A stretch of 64,000 bases of DNA. It comes from Streptomyces sp. 549 (GTDB taxonomy: Bacteria > Actinomycetota > Actinomycetes > Streptomycetales > Streptomycetaceae). Shown here piece after piece: positions 17,695-26,443 of the stretch (positions are counted from its first letter, which is position 1; each line of letters starts with the position of its first letter). The notes under the pieces are model-generated. The model searched no databases and had not been told where the DNA came from. It was given only the letters and a program-made list of their open reading frames with translations. Made by a program: the position numbers and the translations under genes. The DNA lies in NCBI RefSeq assembly GCF_030124175.1, contig NZ_JASKMT010000010.1, positions 124,001 to 188,000 on the forward strand. The letters are read 5' to 3'.

Positions 17695-19214
17695 AGCGCG
17701 TCAACGGCCCCAGCGACCACGTGGTGGTCGTGGGCGCAGGCCTGTCCGGCCTGGCTGCCGCCCTGCACCTGCTGGGCTCCGGACGCCGGGTCACCGTGGT
17801 CGAGGCCCAGGACCGTCCGGGCGGACGCATGGGGCGCATGGACATGGACGGCTACCGGGTCGACACCGGGCCGACCGTGCTCACCATGCCGGACCTGGCC
17901 GAGGAGGCGTTCGCGGCGGTCGGCGAGAGCCTCGCCGACCGGGTCGAGCTGCTGCCGCTGGCGCCCGCCTACCGGGCGCAGTTCGCCGACGGCTCGCAGG
18001 TCGACGTGCACACCGACGGCGAGGCCATGGAGGAGGAGGTCCGCCGGTTCGCCGGTACGGACGAGGCCGACGGCTACCGGCGGCTGCGGGTGTGGCTGGA
18101 GAAGCTGTACCGCGCCCAGATGCGCCGGTTCATCGACGCCAACTTCGACTCGCCGCTGGACGTGGTCAGCCCGGACCTCGCCCGGCTCGCCGCCCTGGGC
18201 GGGTTCGGCAGGCTCGACGCGCGCATCGGCAGCTTCCTCAAGGACGAACGGCTGCGCCGGGTCTTCTCCTTCCAGGCCCTCTACGCCGGAGTGCCGCCCG
18301 AACGGGCCCTGGCCGCGTACGCAGTCATCGCCTACATGGACACCGTCGCAGGCGTGTACTTCCCGCGCGGCGGCATGCACACCCTGCCGCAGGCCATGGC
18401 GGACGCCGCCGCCGACGCGGGCGCCGAACTGCGCTACGGCACTCCCGTCGCGCGCCTGGAGCAGCGTCGCGGCCGGGTCGAGGCCGTCATCACCGAGGAC
18501 GGGCAGCGCACCCCCTGCGACGCCGTCGTCCTCACCTGCGACCTGCCCGTCACCTACCGGCTGCTGGGGCGCACCCCGCGGCGGCCCGTCGGCCTGCGCC
18601 ACTCGCCGTCCGCGGTGATCCTGCACGTGGGCACCGACCGGACGTGGCCGCAACTGGCCCACCACACCATCTCCTTCGGGCAGGCCTGGAAGCAGACGTT
18701 CGAGGAGATCACCCGGGAGGGCAAGGTCATGAGCGACCCGTCGCTGCTGATCACCCGGCCGACCACGCACGATCCGTCGATGGCACCGGCGGGCCGCCAC
18801 CTGCACTACGTCCTGGCGCCCTGCCCGAACACCGACATCGGTCCCTCCGCCCACGCCTGGGGGGAACTCGGCCCGCGCTACCGCGACGAACTCGTCGGGG
18901 TGCTGGAGAAACGCGGACTCGACGGACTCGGCTCGGCCGTCGAAGCCGAAACCCTCGTCACCCCCGCCGACTGGGACCGCGACGGCCTCGCCGCGGGCAC
19001 GCCGTTCTCCGCGGCGCACACCTTCTCCCAGACCGGCCCGTTCCGCCCGCGCAACCTGGTGCGCGGCGTCGACAACGCCGTGCTCGCCGGCTGCGGCACC
19101 ACTCCCGGCGTGGGCGTGCCCACGGTGCTGGTCTCGGGCAAGCTCGCCGCCGACCGCATCACCGGCGGACGCCGGCCGGTGCGCGCCCCGGCACGACGGG
19201 GGGTCCGCCGATGA
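17691..19214 (+). CDS. crtI: Phytoene desaturase (to lycopene)
   Basis: A 507-residue FAD-dependent CrtI-type desaturase, converting phytoene to lycopene at the membrane. The dinucleotide-binding motif [17 protein letters not shown] is at about residues 11-28, followed by [11 protein letters not shown]. The C-terminal bacterial-type phytoene dehydrogenase signature is [29 protein letters not shown]. Length matches the family. It begins with GTG overlapping the crtE stop (GTGA) and ends overlapping the crtB ATG (ATGA), so the three genes are translationally coupled. Confidence 0.95.
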   Translation: MKRVNGPSDHVVVVGAGLSGLAAALHLLGSGRRVTVVEAQDRPGGRMGRMDMDGYRVDTGPTVLTMPDLAEEAFAAVGESLADRVELLPLAPAYRAQFADGSQVDVHTDGEAMEEEVRRFAGTDEADGYRRLRVWLEKLYRAQMRRFIDANFDSPLDVVSPDLARLAALGGFGRLDARIGSFLKDERLRRVFSFQALYAGVPPERALAAYAVIAYMDTVAGVYFPRGGMHTLPQAMADAAADAGAELRYGTPVARLEQRRGRVEAVITEDGQRTPCDAVVLTCDLPVTYRLLGRTPRRPVGLRHSPSAVILHVGTDRTWPQLAHHTISFGQAWKQTFEEITREGKVMSDPSLLITRPTTHDPSMAPAGRHLHYVLAPCPNTDIGPSAHAWGELGPRYRDELVGVLEKRGLDGLGSAVEAETLVTPADWDRDGLAAGTPFSAAHTFSQTGPFRPRNLVRGVDNAVLAGCGTTPGVGVPTVLVSGKLAADRITGGRRPVRAPARRGVRR

Positions 19215-20305
19215 GCCTGCGTGAACTCGACGCAGCCCGCATCGTCGAACCGGGTCTGCGCAACGACTACCTGTTCTGCCGCGAACTCAACTCCCGCCAC
19301 GGCAAGACGTACTTCCTCGCCACCCGGCTGCTGCCGCCCCGCCGCCGACCCGCGGTGCACGCCCTGTACGGCTTCGCCCGCTGGGCCGACGACATCGTCG
19401 ACACCCCCGCCGAGCAGACCAGCCGGGCCGCAGCCCGCCAGGGCGGGCCGGGTGTGACTCCGCCGGTGCCGGCGCCCGCCGTGCCCGCTCCGGCTCCCGC
19501 CCCGCAGCAGGCGGCCCCCGCCGGCCCGGCGCCGCAGGCAGACCGGCAGCGCACCGAGGCGCTGCTCGCCCTGGAACGGCAGCTCCTGCCCGGCCTGCGG
19601 ACCGGACACAGCGAGGAACCGGTGATCAGGGCGCTCGCCCACACCGCCCGCACCTACCGGATCCAGGAGACGCACTTCACCGACTTCATGGCGTCGATGC
19701 GCATGGACCTGGAGGTCACCGACTACCCCGACTACGCGGCGCTGGAGCGGTACATGCACGGCTCGGCCGCCGTCATCGGCCTGCAGATGCTGCCCGTGCT
19801 GGGCACCGTCGTGCCGCGTGCCGAGGCCGAACCGCACGCCGCCGCGCTCGGCGTGGCGTTCCAGCTGACCAACTTCCTGCGCGACGTGGGGGAGGACCTG
19901 GACCGCGGGCGCGTCTACCTGCCGGCGGATCTGCTGGCGGCCCACGGCGTGGACCGCGAACTGCTGTACTGGAGTCGTGCCACCGGACGCAGGGACATCC
20001 GCATCCACCGGGCGCTTGTGGAGACCGTCGCGCTCACCCGCGGCGTCTACCGCCGGGCCGCCCCCGGCATCGCGATGCTCGACCCCGTCGCCCGGCCCTG
20101 CATCGAGACCGCCTTCCTGCTGTACGCGCAGATCCTCGACAGCGCCGCCGACGCCGACTACCCCGTCGTGCACCGCCGGGTGGCCGTCCCCGGCGCCCGG
20201 CGCGCCGCGATGGCCCTGCGGGGCGCCGCGCGGGTCACCGCTGCCCGGACCCGCAAACGACTGGCTGAGCGCCGCTCCGCCCCCACCCGGAAGGAACCCG
20301 CATGA
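19211..20305 (+). CDS. crtB: Phytoene synthase
   Basis: A 364-residue squalene/phytoene synthase condensing two GGPP to phytoene. The first Asp-rich motif is DDIVD at residues 60-64 ([12 protein letters not shown]), the second is [15 protein letters not shown]. An unusual Pro/Ala-rich insert (about residues 73-111, repeating Pro-Ala pairs and ending PAGPAPQAD) interrupts the domain shortly after the first motif; most CrtB proteins are about 300-340 residues and have a short loop there. It overlaps crtI and the following Rieske gene by 4 nt each. Confidence 0.94.
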   Translation: MSLRELDAARIVEPGLRNDYLFCRELNSRHGKTYFLATRLLPPRRRPAVHALYGFARWADDIVDTPAEQTSRAAARQGGPGVTPPVPAPAVPAPAPAPQQAAPAGPAPQADRQRTEALLALERQLLPGLRTGHSEEPVIRALAHTARTYRIQETHFTDFMASMRMDLEVTDYPDYAALERYMHGSAAVIGLQMLPVLGTVVPRAEAEPHAAALGVAFQLTNFLRDVGEDLDRGRVYLPADLLAAHGVDRELLYWSRATGRRDIRIHRALVETVALTRGVYRRAAPGIAMLDPVARPCIETAFLLYAQILDSAADADYPVVHRRVAVPGARRAAMALRGAARVTAARTRKRLAERRSAPTRKEPA

Positions 20306-21312
20306 GCAGGCCGGCTCCCCGCCCGAGGCGGCGCCTCCCGCTGCGGGCCCGCCGGAACCCCCAGCGGTGGGAACGCCAGCAGCCCACCTGGCGGCAGGCC
20401 CAGCCGGCCGTCATCGCCTCCGCGCTGAAGGCCGCCACGGCTCGGCCCTCCGGCAACTGGTTCGTACTCGCCTCCTCCCGCGCGATCCGCGCCGACCGCA
20501 CCTTCGGCCGGACCGTCGCCGGGCAGGAGGTCGTCGCCTGGCGGGACGCCGCCGGCACGCCGCAGGCCGGGCCCGGCTCCTGCCCGCACCTGGGGGCCCC
20601 GCTGCGGGAGAGCCCGGTGCGCTGCGGACAGGTCGTGTGCCACTGGCACGGACTGGCCCTCAACGGCAAGCCGTTCGCCGGCTGGCAGCCCTACCCCGTG
20701 CACGACGACGGCGTGCTGACCTGGGTCCGCCTCGACGAGGCGGGCGGCGAGGAACCGCTGCCGCGGCCGGTGCTGCCCACCCGCCCGTCGGCGCACGGGT
20801 CCACGGTGTCCGCGGTAGTCGACGTCGAGGGGGTGTGCGAGCCGCAGGACGTCATGGCCAACCGCCTCGACCCGTGGCACGGCGCCTGGTTCCACCCGTA
20901 CGCGTTCGTCGATCTCACGGTGGAGGACCCGGGGCCCGACGGCGACGAGCACGGCTTCGCCGTCGACGTCTCCTTCAAGGTCTCCCGCCGCCTGGTCGTG
21001 CCGGTGCGGGCGGTGTTCACCGCGCCGGAACCTCGGACCGTCGTCATGCACATCACCGAGGGCGAGGGCCTGGGTTCAGTGGTCGAGACGCACGCCACCC
21101 CACTGGGCACCGACGACCGGGGACGGCCCCGGACGGCCGTGGTGGAGGCGGTCATCGCCACGTCCGAGCGCCGCGGCTTCCGTGCCGCCAGCCGCGCCGC
21201 GGCCCTGCTGCGGCCGGTCATGCGGGCAACGGCGGCCCGCCTGTGGCGGGACGACCTCGACTACGCGCACCGCCGGTGGCAGCTGCGCAGCACGGGGCGC
21301 TTCCCCGGATGA
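20302..21312 (+). CDS. Rieske-type non-heme iron oxygenase in the carotenoid operon
   Basis: A 336-residue protein. A Rieske [2Fe-2S] domain binds its cluster through Cys94-Pro-His96 and Cys113-His-Trp-His116. Downstream, [12 protein letters not shown] supplies Asn187, Asp190, His193 and His198, matching the D-x2-H-x4-H mononuclear iron site of Rieske oxygenases, so catalytic function is likely. The N-terminus is Arg/Pro-rich with no signal peptide. In the well-known Streptomyces griseus and S. coelicolor clusters the gene after crtB is called crtV and annotated differently; from memory I cannot settle whether this is the same gene. Overlapping stop/start codons on both sides tie it to carotenoid synthesis, perhaps hydroxylating, ketolating or cleaving the carotenoid. 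Target unknown. Confidence 0.82.
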   Translation: MSRPAPRPRRRLPLRARRNPQRWERQQPTWRQAQPAVIASALKAATARPSGNWFVLASSRAIRADRTFGRTVAGQEVVAWRDAAGTPQAGPGSCPHLGAPLRESPVRCGQVVCHWHGLALNGKPFAGWQPYPVHDDGVLTWVRLDEAGGEEPLPRPVLPTRPSAHGSTVSAVVDVEGVCEPQDVMANRLDPWHGAWFHPYAFVDLTVEDPGPDGDEHGFAVDVSFKVSRRLVVPVRAVFTAPEPRTVVMHITEGEGLGSVVETHATPLGTDDRGRPRTAVVEAVIATSERRGFRAASRAAALLRPVMRATAARLWRDDLDYAHRRWQLRSTGRFPG

Positions 21313-22613
21313 CCCAGCTCCCACCCACCCCGCCCAGCCGTCCCGGCCCCGCTCCCGGCCCGGACCCCGCTCCCGACCCCGCGTCCGGTCCCGGCCTCAC
21401 CTCCGTGCAAGGCGACGTGGACGTCGCCGTCATCGGGGCGGGCGCGGCGGGCCTGGCGCTGACCGCGGCGCTGGCCGACGGCTCCCGCGGCGCGCGGACG
21501 CCGTCCGTCGTCCTGCTGGAGGCGCCGCCGGGGCCGCTGCGTCCCGGCGACCGCACCTGGTGCTTCTGGGAGGACGCGCACGGTTGGGAGGACGCGGTGT
21601 GTGCCAGCTGGCCGCGCATCCAGGTCGCCCACCGCGACGGTACCCGCACCGACGCGGACGTCAGCCCGATGCGCTACCGGATGATCCGCTCCCGCGACTT
21701 CGAGTCCGCCGCCCGGCGCCGCTGGGCCGGCCGGCCGCAGGTCCGCACCCTCAGCGCCACCGTCACCGATGTGCGGGACGGGCCGGGCGGAGCGACCGTG
21801 CACTACGGCACCCCCGACGGCGCCGCCCGTGCCCTGCGGGCCCGCTGGGTGTTCGACTCCCGCCCGCTGCCCCGGCTGCCCCCCGCACGCACCACGCTGC
21901 TCCAGCACTTCCGCGGCTGGTTCGTCCGGCTCCCCGAGCCGGCGTTCGACCCGGGCGCCGCCGTGCTGATGGACCTGCGCACCCCGCAGCCCCGCCACGG
22001 GCTGTCCTTCGGCTACGTGCTGCCGCTGTCCGAACGGGAGGCCCTCGTGGAGTACACCGAGTTCTCCCGGCAGGTGCTCGACCGGGCCGGCTACGACCAC
22101 GCGCTTCGCGACTACACCGAACGCACCCTCGGCCTCGGGCCGTTGACCGTCACCGCGACCGAACAGGGTGTCATCCCGATGACCGACGCAGTCTTCCCCC
22201 GCAGCGCGGGCCGTTCGGTGTTCCGCGTCGGCGCAGCCGGAGGAGCCACCCGGCCGTCGACCGGCTACACCTTCGCCGCGGCGCTGCGCCAGGCCGAGGC
22301 CACCGCCGCCGCCTACCACGCGGGCGGCAGACCGGTGCCGCCGGCGGCACACCGGCCCTGGTCCCGGGCCATGGACGCGGTGCTGCTGCGCGCCCTGGAC
22401 ACCGGCCGCGTGGACGGCGCCGACTTCTTCAGCCGGCTCTTCCGCAACAACCCCGCCCCGCGGCTGCTGCGCTTCCTCGGCGGCACCTCGACGCTGCCGG
22501 AGGACCTGCGCATCGGCACCACCACCCCGGTGTGGCCGATGCTGCGCACCAGCGCCGAGGTGCCGCTGGTACGCCGCCGCCCCGCCCGGCCATCGAACCG
22601 GCCCGGTTCCTGA
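21309..22613 (+). CDS. crtY: Lycopene beta-cyclase
   Basis: A 434-residue FAD/NAD-binding lycopene cyclase of the CrtY/CrtL type, forming beta-ionone rings. After a Pro-rich tail of about 35 residues (PGPAPGPDPAPDPASGPG) comes the dinucleotide motif DVAVIGAGAAGLALTAALADG, then the family motif TWCFWEDA, and later FRVGAAGGATRPSTGYTFAAALRQ, characteristic of lycopene cyclases. The start ATG overlaps the Rieske stop (ATGA). A gap of 120 bp follows before crtT, the only untranslated gap inside the block. Confidence 0.94.
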   Translation: MTQLPPTPPSRPGPAPGPDPAPDPASGPGLTSVQGDVDVAVIGAGAAGLALTAALADGSRGARTPSVVLLEAPPGPLRPGDRTWCFWEDAHGWEDAVCASWPRIQVAHRDGTRTDADVSPMRYRMIRSRDFESAARRRWAGRPQVRTLSATVTDVRDGPGGATVHYGTPDGAARALRARWVFDSRPLPRLPPARTTLLQHFRGWFVRLPEPAFDPGAAVLMDLRTPQPRHGLSFGYVLPLSEREALVEYTEFSRQVLDRAGYDHALRDYTERTLGLGPLTVTATEQGVIPMTDAVFPRSAGRSVFRVGAAGGATRPSTGYTFAAALRQAEATAAAYHAGGRPVPPAAHRPWSRAMDAVLLRALDTGRVDGADFFSRLFRNNPAPRLLRFLGGTSTLPEDLRIGTTTPVWPMLRTSAEVPLVRRRPARPSNRPGS

Positions 22614-22733
22614 ACCGGCCCTCGATCTGCCCGCCCTGCGCCCCGTCCGCCTCCGCGGGAGGCTGACCCGCGGCACCAGCCAACGGCCCGGCACCCCGGG
22701 ACGACCGACCCGACCCCGACCCCTGGAGACCCT

Positions 22734-23501
22734 GTGGCGCTGCTGCGCGACCGCGACCTGAGCTCTGCCTTCGACGACGGCGCGGCCTTCTACGACCGCT
22801 TCGTGGCCCTCAACCCCGGCTACCACAGCCAGTTGAGACGCTCCGCCGGGCGGCTCGGCCTCCCCCGGAACAGCTCCCGGCTGCGCATCCTCGACCTGGG
22901 ATGCGGCACCGGTGCCTCCACCGCGGCCTTGCTGCACCACGCGCCGGACGCGCACATCACGGCGGTGGACGCCTCCGAGGGCATGCTGCGGCGTGCCCGC
23001 GCCAAGGAATGGCCGGGCAGGGTGAAGTTCGTGCACGCCACCGCCGAGGAGCTGCCGGCGGAGGTCACCGGTACCGGCTACGACGCGGTCTTCGCCGCCT
23101 ACCTCTTCCGCAACGTGCCCGACCCCGACGCCGTCCTCGCCACCACACGGGAGCTGCTGGTGCCCGGGGGCCGGCTCGCAGTGCACGAGTACACGCTGAG
23201 CGGGGCCCCGGCCCACCGAAAGCTGTGGGACGCCGTCTGCTGGGGCGGGGTGATCCCCCTCGGTGCACTGCGCGGCGACGGCCCGCTCTACCGGCACCTG
23301 TGGCGCAGCGTCGTCGACTTCGACACCGCGGGCGCCTTCCGCGACCGGATGCGGGCGGCCGGGTTCCAGCAGGTCCGGGTGCTGCCGACGACGGGCTGGC
23401 AGTGGGGGATCGTGCACACCGCGGTCGGCGCCGCACCCCCGGCCCGCCACGGCGGCGACAACCCGGCAACTCCCGCGCACACCACCCAGGAGCCCGCATG
23501 A
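22734..23501 (+). CDS. crtT: SAM-dependent methyltransferase of the carotenoid cluster
   Basis: A 255-residue class I methyltransferase. Motif I is LDLGCGTGASTAALLHHAP, followed by ITAVDASEGMLRRA and LLVPGGRLAVHEYTLSG. It starts at GTG 22734, with TGGAG 8 nt upstream, and ends overlapping the crtU ATG. Position and size agree with crtT of streptomycete isorenieratene clusters (crtYTU); the exact reaction of CrtT is not established, and ring methylation itself is attributed to CrtU. Confidence 0.85.
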   Translation: MALLRDRDLSSAFDDGAAFYDRFVALNPGYHSQLRRSAGRLGLPRNSSRLRILDLGCGTGASTAALLHHAPDAHITAVDASEGMLRRARAKEWPGRVKFVHATAEELPAEVTGTGYDAVFAAYLFRNVPDPDAVLATTRELLVPGGRLAVHEYTLSGAPAHRKLWDAVCWGGVIPLGALRGDGPLYRHLWRSVVDFDTAGAFRDRMRAAGFQQVRVLPTTGWQWGIVHTAVGAAPPARHGGDNPATPAHTTQEPA

Positions 23502-25072
23502 ACAGCCCGCACCGCCCGGCTGCGGCCCGCCGGGGCCGCGACCGCGGCGCCGTGGTGATCACCCCCGCGCCCGGCGCCGCCCGGGCCGGCACACCCGCCC
23601 CCCGCACCGCGGTGGTCGGCGGCGGCATCGCCGGCCTGGCCGCGGCGACCGGCCTCGCCGAACGCGGCGTGCGCGTCACGCTCTACGAGCGCGACCCGCA
23701 GCTGGGCGGGCGCCTCGCCGGCTGGCCGACCGGCCTCGGTGACGGCTCGACACCGACCATGAGCCGCGGCTTCCACGCCTTCTTCCGCCAGTACTACAAC
23801 CTGCGCGGCCTGCTGCGCAGGGTGGACGGCGGCCTGGGCATGCTGCGCGGCATGCCCGACTACCCGCTCGTGCACCGCGACGGGCTGAGGGACAGCTTCC
23901 GCCACGTGCCGCGCACGCCGCCGTGGAACGCCGTCGCCTTCACCGCGCTGAGCAGGTCCTTCCGGCCCCGCGACCTGTTGCAGATGTCGCCGCGGTCCGC
24001 GCTGCCGCTGTTCGACGTCCGGGTCCCCGACGTGTACGAGCAGCTCGACGGCGTCAGCGCGATGGACTACCTGGACTCCATCCGCTTCCCCGCCAGCGCA
24101 CGCCACCTCGCCTTCGAGGTGTTCTCCCGCAGCTTCTTCGCCGACCCGCGCGAACTGTCCGCCGCCGAGCTGGTCCTGATGTTCCACATCTACTTCCTCG
24201 GGTCCAGCGAGGGGCTGCTCTTCGACGTCCCGAACGAGCCCTACCCGCAGGCCCTGTGGGACCCGCTGGCCCACTACCTCAAGGGCCACGGCGCCGAACT
24301 GCGCACCGCCACCCCGGTCACCTCGGTGCGGCCCAGGCCGGACGGCGGCTTCACCGTGCACAGCGGCACCCGGGCGGCCGAGGACGTGGACGCCGTCGTG
24401 CTGGCGCTGGACACCGGAGGACTGCGCGCCGTCGTGGGCCGCTCCCCGGACCTGGGGGACGGCCCGTGGCGCGGCCGCGTCGACCGGCTGCGCACCGCGC
24501 CGCCGTTCCTGGTCTCGCGGCTGTGGCTGGACCGCCCGGTCCGCGCCGACCGGCCCGGATTCCTGGGGACCGGCGGGTTCGGCTCGCTGGACAACATCAG
24601 CGTGCTGGAACTGTGGGAGGGCGAAGCCGCACGCTGGGCCGCGGCCCACGGCGGGTCCGTCGTCGAGCTGCACGCCTACGCCGTGACGGACACCGACCGC
24701 GAGGCCGCGCAGGAGCACCTGGTCGAGCAACTGCACCAGGTGTACCCGGAGACCCGTGACGCGAAGATCGTCGACATCCGGCACGAGTGGCGGGACGACT
24801 GCCCGCTCTTCCCCGTCGGCCGCTGGACGGACCGTCCCACCGTCCGCACCCCGCACCCGCACCTCACGGTGGCCGGCGACCTGGTCCGCCCGGACCTGCC
24901 GGTGGCGCTCATGGAGCGGGCGGCGACGACCGGCTTCCAGGCGGCGAACGTCCTGCTGGAGACCTGGGGAGTGCGGGGCCAGACGCTGTGGTCGGTACCG
25001 ACGGCCGGGCGGTCGGCGCCACTGCGGGCCCTGGCCCGGTTCGCCGACCGTCCCACCGCGCCCCGCTCCTGA
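23498..25072 (+). CDS. crtU: Carotene desaturase/methyltransferase (ring aromatisation)
   Basis: A 524-residue FAD-dependent CrtU. In isorenieratene producers it desaturates and rearranges beta-rings to aromatic chi/phi-rings. After a 35-residue low-complexity leader comes TAVVGGGIAGLAAATGLAER, then ERDPQLGGRLAG and the GFHAFFRQYYNLR segment typical of this family. The C-terminal FAD motif reads LTVAGDLVRPDLPVALMERAATTGFQAAN. With crtY and crtT it forms the YTU trio, so the expected product is isorenieratene or a derivative oxidised by the Rieske enzyme. A hairpin terminator begins 7 nt after the stop. Confidence 0.94.
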   Translation: MNSPHRPAAARRGRDRGAVVITPAPGAARAGTPAPRTAVVGGGIAGLAAATGLAERGVRVTLYERDPQLGGRLAGWPTGLGDGSTPTMSRGFHAFFRQYYNLRGLLRRVDGGLGMLRGMPDYPLVHRDGLRDSFRHVPRTPPWNAVAFTALSRSFRPRDLLQMSPRSALPLFDVRVPDVYEQLDGVSAMDYLDSIRFPASARHLAFEVFSRSFFADPRELSAAELVLMFHIYFLGSSEGLLFDVPNEPYPQALWDPLAHYLKGHGAELRTATPVTSVRPRPDGGFTVHSGTRAAEDVDAVVLALDTGGLRAVVGRSPDLGDGPWRGRVDRLRTAPPFLVSRLWLDRPVRADRPGFLGTGGFGSLDNISVLELWEGEAARWAAAHGGSVVELHAYAVTDTDREAAQEHLVEQLHQVYPETRDAKIVDIRHEWRDDCPLFPVGRWTDRPTVRTPHPHLTVAGDLVRPDLPVALMERAATTGFQAANVLLETWGVRGQTLWSVPTAGRSAPLRALARFADRPTAPRS

Positions 25073-25078
25073 ACCGGA

Positions 25079-25117
25079 CCCGCACCCGGCGGCGCCGTAC
25101 CGGCCCCCGGGTGCGGG
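25079..25117 (+). terminator. Terminator of the carotenoid operon
   Basis: A perfect 11-bp GC-rich inverted repeat, CCCGCACCCGG at 25079-25089 and its complement at 25107-25117, 7 nt after the crtU stop codon, with a 17-nt loop. Confidence 0.8.
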
Positions 25118-25153
25118 AGCACTCCTCCCCGTCGATACTCGAAAAGTCATGAT

Positions 25154-25178
25154 CTCAGATGTTTTGTCGCAATCTGAG
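25154..25178. promoter_or_regulatory. Operator-like inverted repeat upstream of the 70-residue membrane protein
   Basis: CTCAGAT (25154-25160) and ATCTGAG (25172-25178) form a perfect 7-bp inverted repeat with an 11-nt spacer in a locally AT-rich stretch (about 25130-25200), 33 bp upstream of the next start codon. The spacing suits a dimeric DNA-binding protein; its identity is unknown. Confidence 0.6.
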
Positions 25179-25210
25179 GTATTTCCACGTTCGACAGAAG
25201 GAGAGCTGTG

Positions 25211-25423
25211 ATGCTGGTCAAGTGGCTCAGTGACAGCGGAGTGCGCAGTGAGCACGCCTATACCGCCGGGCTTGCGTCGATCGGGTTGTCGGTGGTGTCC
25301 TGGGCGGTCTCGGCCAAGGCGGAGACCACCGACCGGGCCGACCGCTGGGGCATCTTCGTCGGCGAGTGGGCGCCGACGTTCTTCTGCCTGGGGCTGGCGC
25401 TCAGGAGCTACGAGAAGGACTGA
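25211..25423 (+). CDS. Small two-helix membrane protein, 70 residues
   Basis: A 70-residue protein with two hydrophobic segments (AYTAGLASIGLSVVSWAVSA, and GIFVGEWAPTFFCLGLAL) separated by the charged linker KAETTDRADRWG and ending SYEKD. A strong AAGGAGAG site 5 nt upstream fixes the ATG at 25211. It has its own promoter-like AT-rich upstream region with an inverted repeat, and its own downstream hairpin, so it is a monocistronic unit. I do not recognise a function; the layout suggests a stress- or envelope-associated small protein, which is only inference. Confidence 0.75.
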   Translation: MLVKWLSDSGVRSEHAYTAGLASIGLSVVSWAVSAKAETTDRADRWGIFVGEWAPTFFCLGLALRSYEKD

Positions 25424-25435
25424 CATGCAGGGGAC

Positions 25436-25466
25436 GCGGACCGGCCGGTGCCCTCCGCCGGTCCGC
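25436..25466 (+). terminator. Terminator of the 70-residue membrane protein gene
   Basis: A perfect 10-bp inverted repeat, GCGGACCGGC at 25436-25445 and GCCGGTCCGC at 25457-25466, with an 11-nt loop, 12 nt after the stop codon. Confidence 0.75.
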
Positions 25467-25732
25467 GCCCTGCGGCCACCCGGAAGCGGGGAACCGTGCC
25501 GCCGGCCGGGTGAGGCGGGCCGGTGCCCGTCAGCCGGCCCGGCTCACCCGGGTTGGCGGGCCGCACTCCGGGAGAACCCGCTCTCCGCGCCGCCGAGCTG
25601 AACCCCGGCCGTTCAGGCCGGAGACCCGGTGAACCGTCGACGCCCGCCCGGAGCGGGGAACCACCGAGCGTCCAGCGGTGTCCCCAGTGGTGACCGGACA
25701 CGACCGCGTCACCACCGAGGAGGGCGCGTCCC
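25467..25732 (+). other. Structured-looking leader before the histidine phosphatase gene
   Basis: No gene is seen here. The stretch contains the octamer GGGGAACC twice (about 25489 and 25657) and a hairpin around 25614-25637 (GTTCA ... CCGG-AGAC-CCGG ... TGAAC), so the RNA could fold strongly. Such elements are reminiscent of riboswitch leaders, but I cannot match it to a known class. GGAGG lies before the GTG start at 25733. Confidence 0.3.
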
Positions 25733-26356
25733 GTGCAGCCGACCGCCGAGAGGTACCTGTGGATCGCCCGCCACGGCGAGGCGACCCCCGACGAGGAGGA
25801 GCTGTCCGAGCGTGGGCGGCAGCAGGCGGACCTGCTCGGCCGGCGTCTCCGGGACGTGCCGCTGTCAGCCGTCCACCACGGCCCGCTGCCCAGGGCGGCG
25901 GAGACCGCGCGGCGGGTCGCGCGGCATCTGCCGGACGTGCCCGTGCACCTGTCGGAAGCGGCCGGCGACTACCTCCCGTACCTGCCGCAGCGTGCGGACC
26001 TGCCCGCCGAGTGCGCCGAGCAGGTCCTTGAGTGGGTGGCGGACTTCTCCGCCGCAGAACGGGAGTCGGGCCCGCCGCTGGCCCGCGAGGCGCTGCGCCG
26101 CTTCACCGGCACCGCGTCGGGGGACGAGCCGCGCCACGAACTGCTGATCACGCACAACTTCCTCATCGGCTGGCTCATCCGCGCGGCGCTCGACGCACCG
26201 CGGTGGCGGTGGTTCGGCCTCAACCACGCGCACGCCGCCCTCACGGTCATCCGCTACCGGCCCGGCCGCCCCGCGACGCTCGTGGTGCAGAACGACCTGC
26301 GCCACCTGCCCGCCGACCTGTGCTGGACCGGCTTCCCGCCCGGCCACCGGGTCTGA
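25733..26356 (+). CDS. Histidine phosphatase superfamily protein
   Basis: A 207-residue phosphoglycerate-mutase-like phosphatase. The phospho-accepting His lies in the RHG motif (LWIARHGEATPDEEELSERGRQQA), the second catalytic His in ELLITHNFLIG, and an Arg in the HHGPLPRAAETARRVA segment contributes to the phosphate pocket. The start is GTG at 25733 with GAGGAGG upstream. It stands alone. It could act on phosphosugars, phosphohistidine or nucleotides; substrate not evident. Confidence 0.9.
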   Translation: MQPTAERYLWIARHGEATPDEEELSERGRQQADLLGRRLRDVPLSAVHHGPLPRAAETARRVARHLPDVPVHLSEAAGDYLPYLPQRADLPAECAEQVLEWVADFSAAERESGPPLAREALRRFTGTASGDEPRHELLITHNFLIGWLIRAALDAPRWRWFGLNHAHAALTVIRYRPGRPATLVVQNDLRHLPADLCWTGFPPGHRV

Positions 26357-26443
26357 CCCGCCTCAGCACCCAGGCGGGGCACCGCCCGGGCGGAGCAGCC
26401 CGCCCCGTCCGTTCCGCCTCCGCCCCGGCGGCCCCCGTCGCGC

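Noticed and set aside
19977..22613. An 878-codon plus-strand frame extending lycopene cyclase upstream
   Set aside because: The upstream part is an alternative frame of crtB and the Rieske gene; the cyclase starts at 21309.
25467..25732. A c-di-AMP (ydaO-type) riboswitch
   Set aside because: GGGGAACC elements are suggestive, but I cannot lay out the conserved two-fold structure, and the downstream phosphatase is not a typical target.
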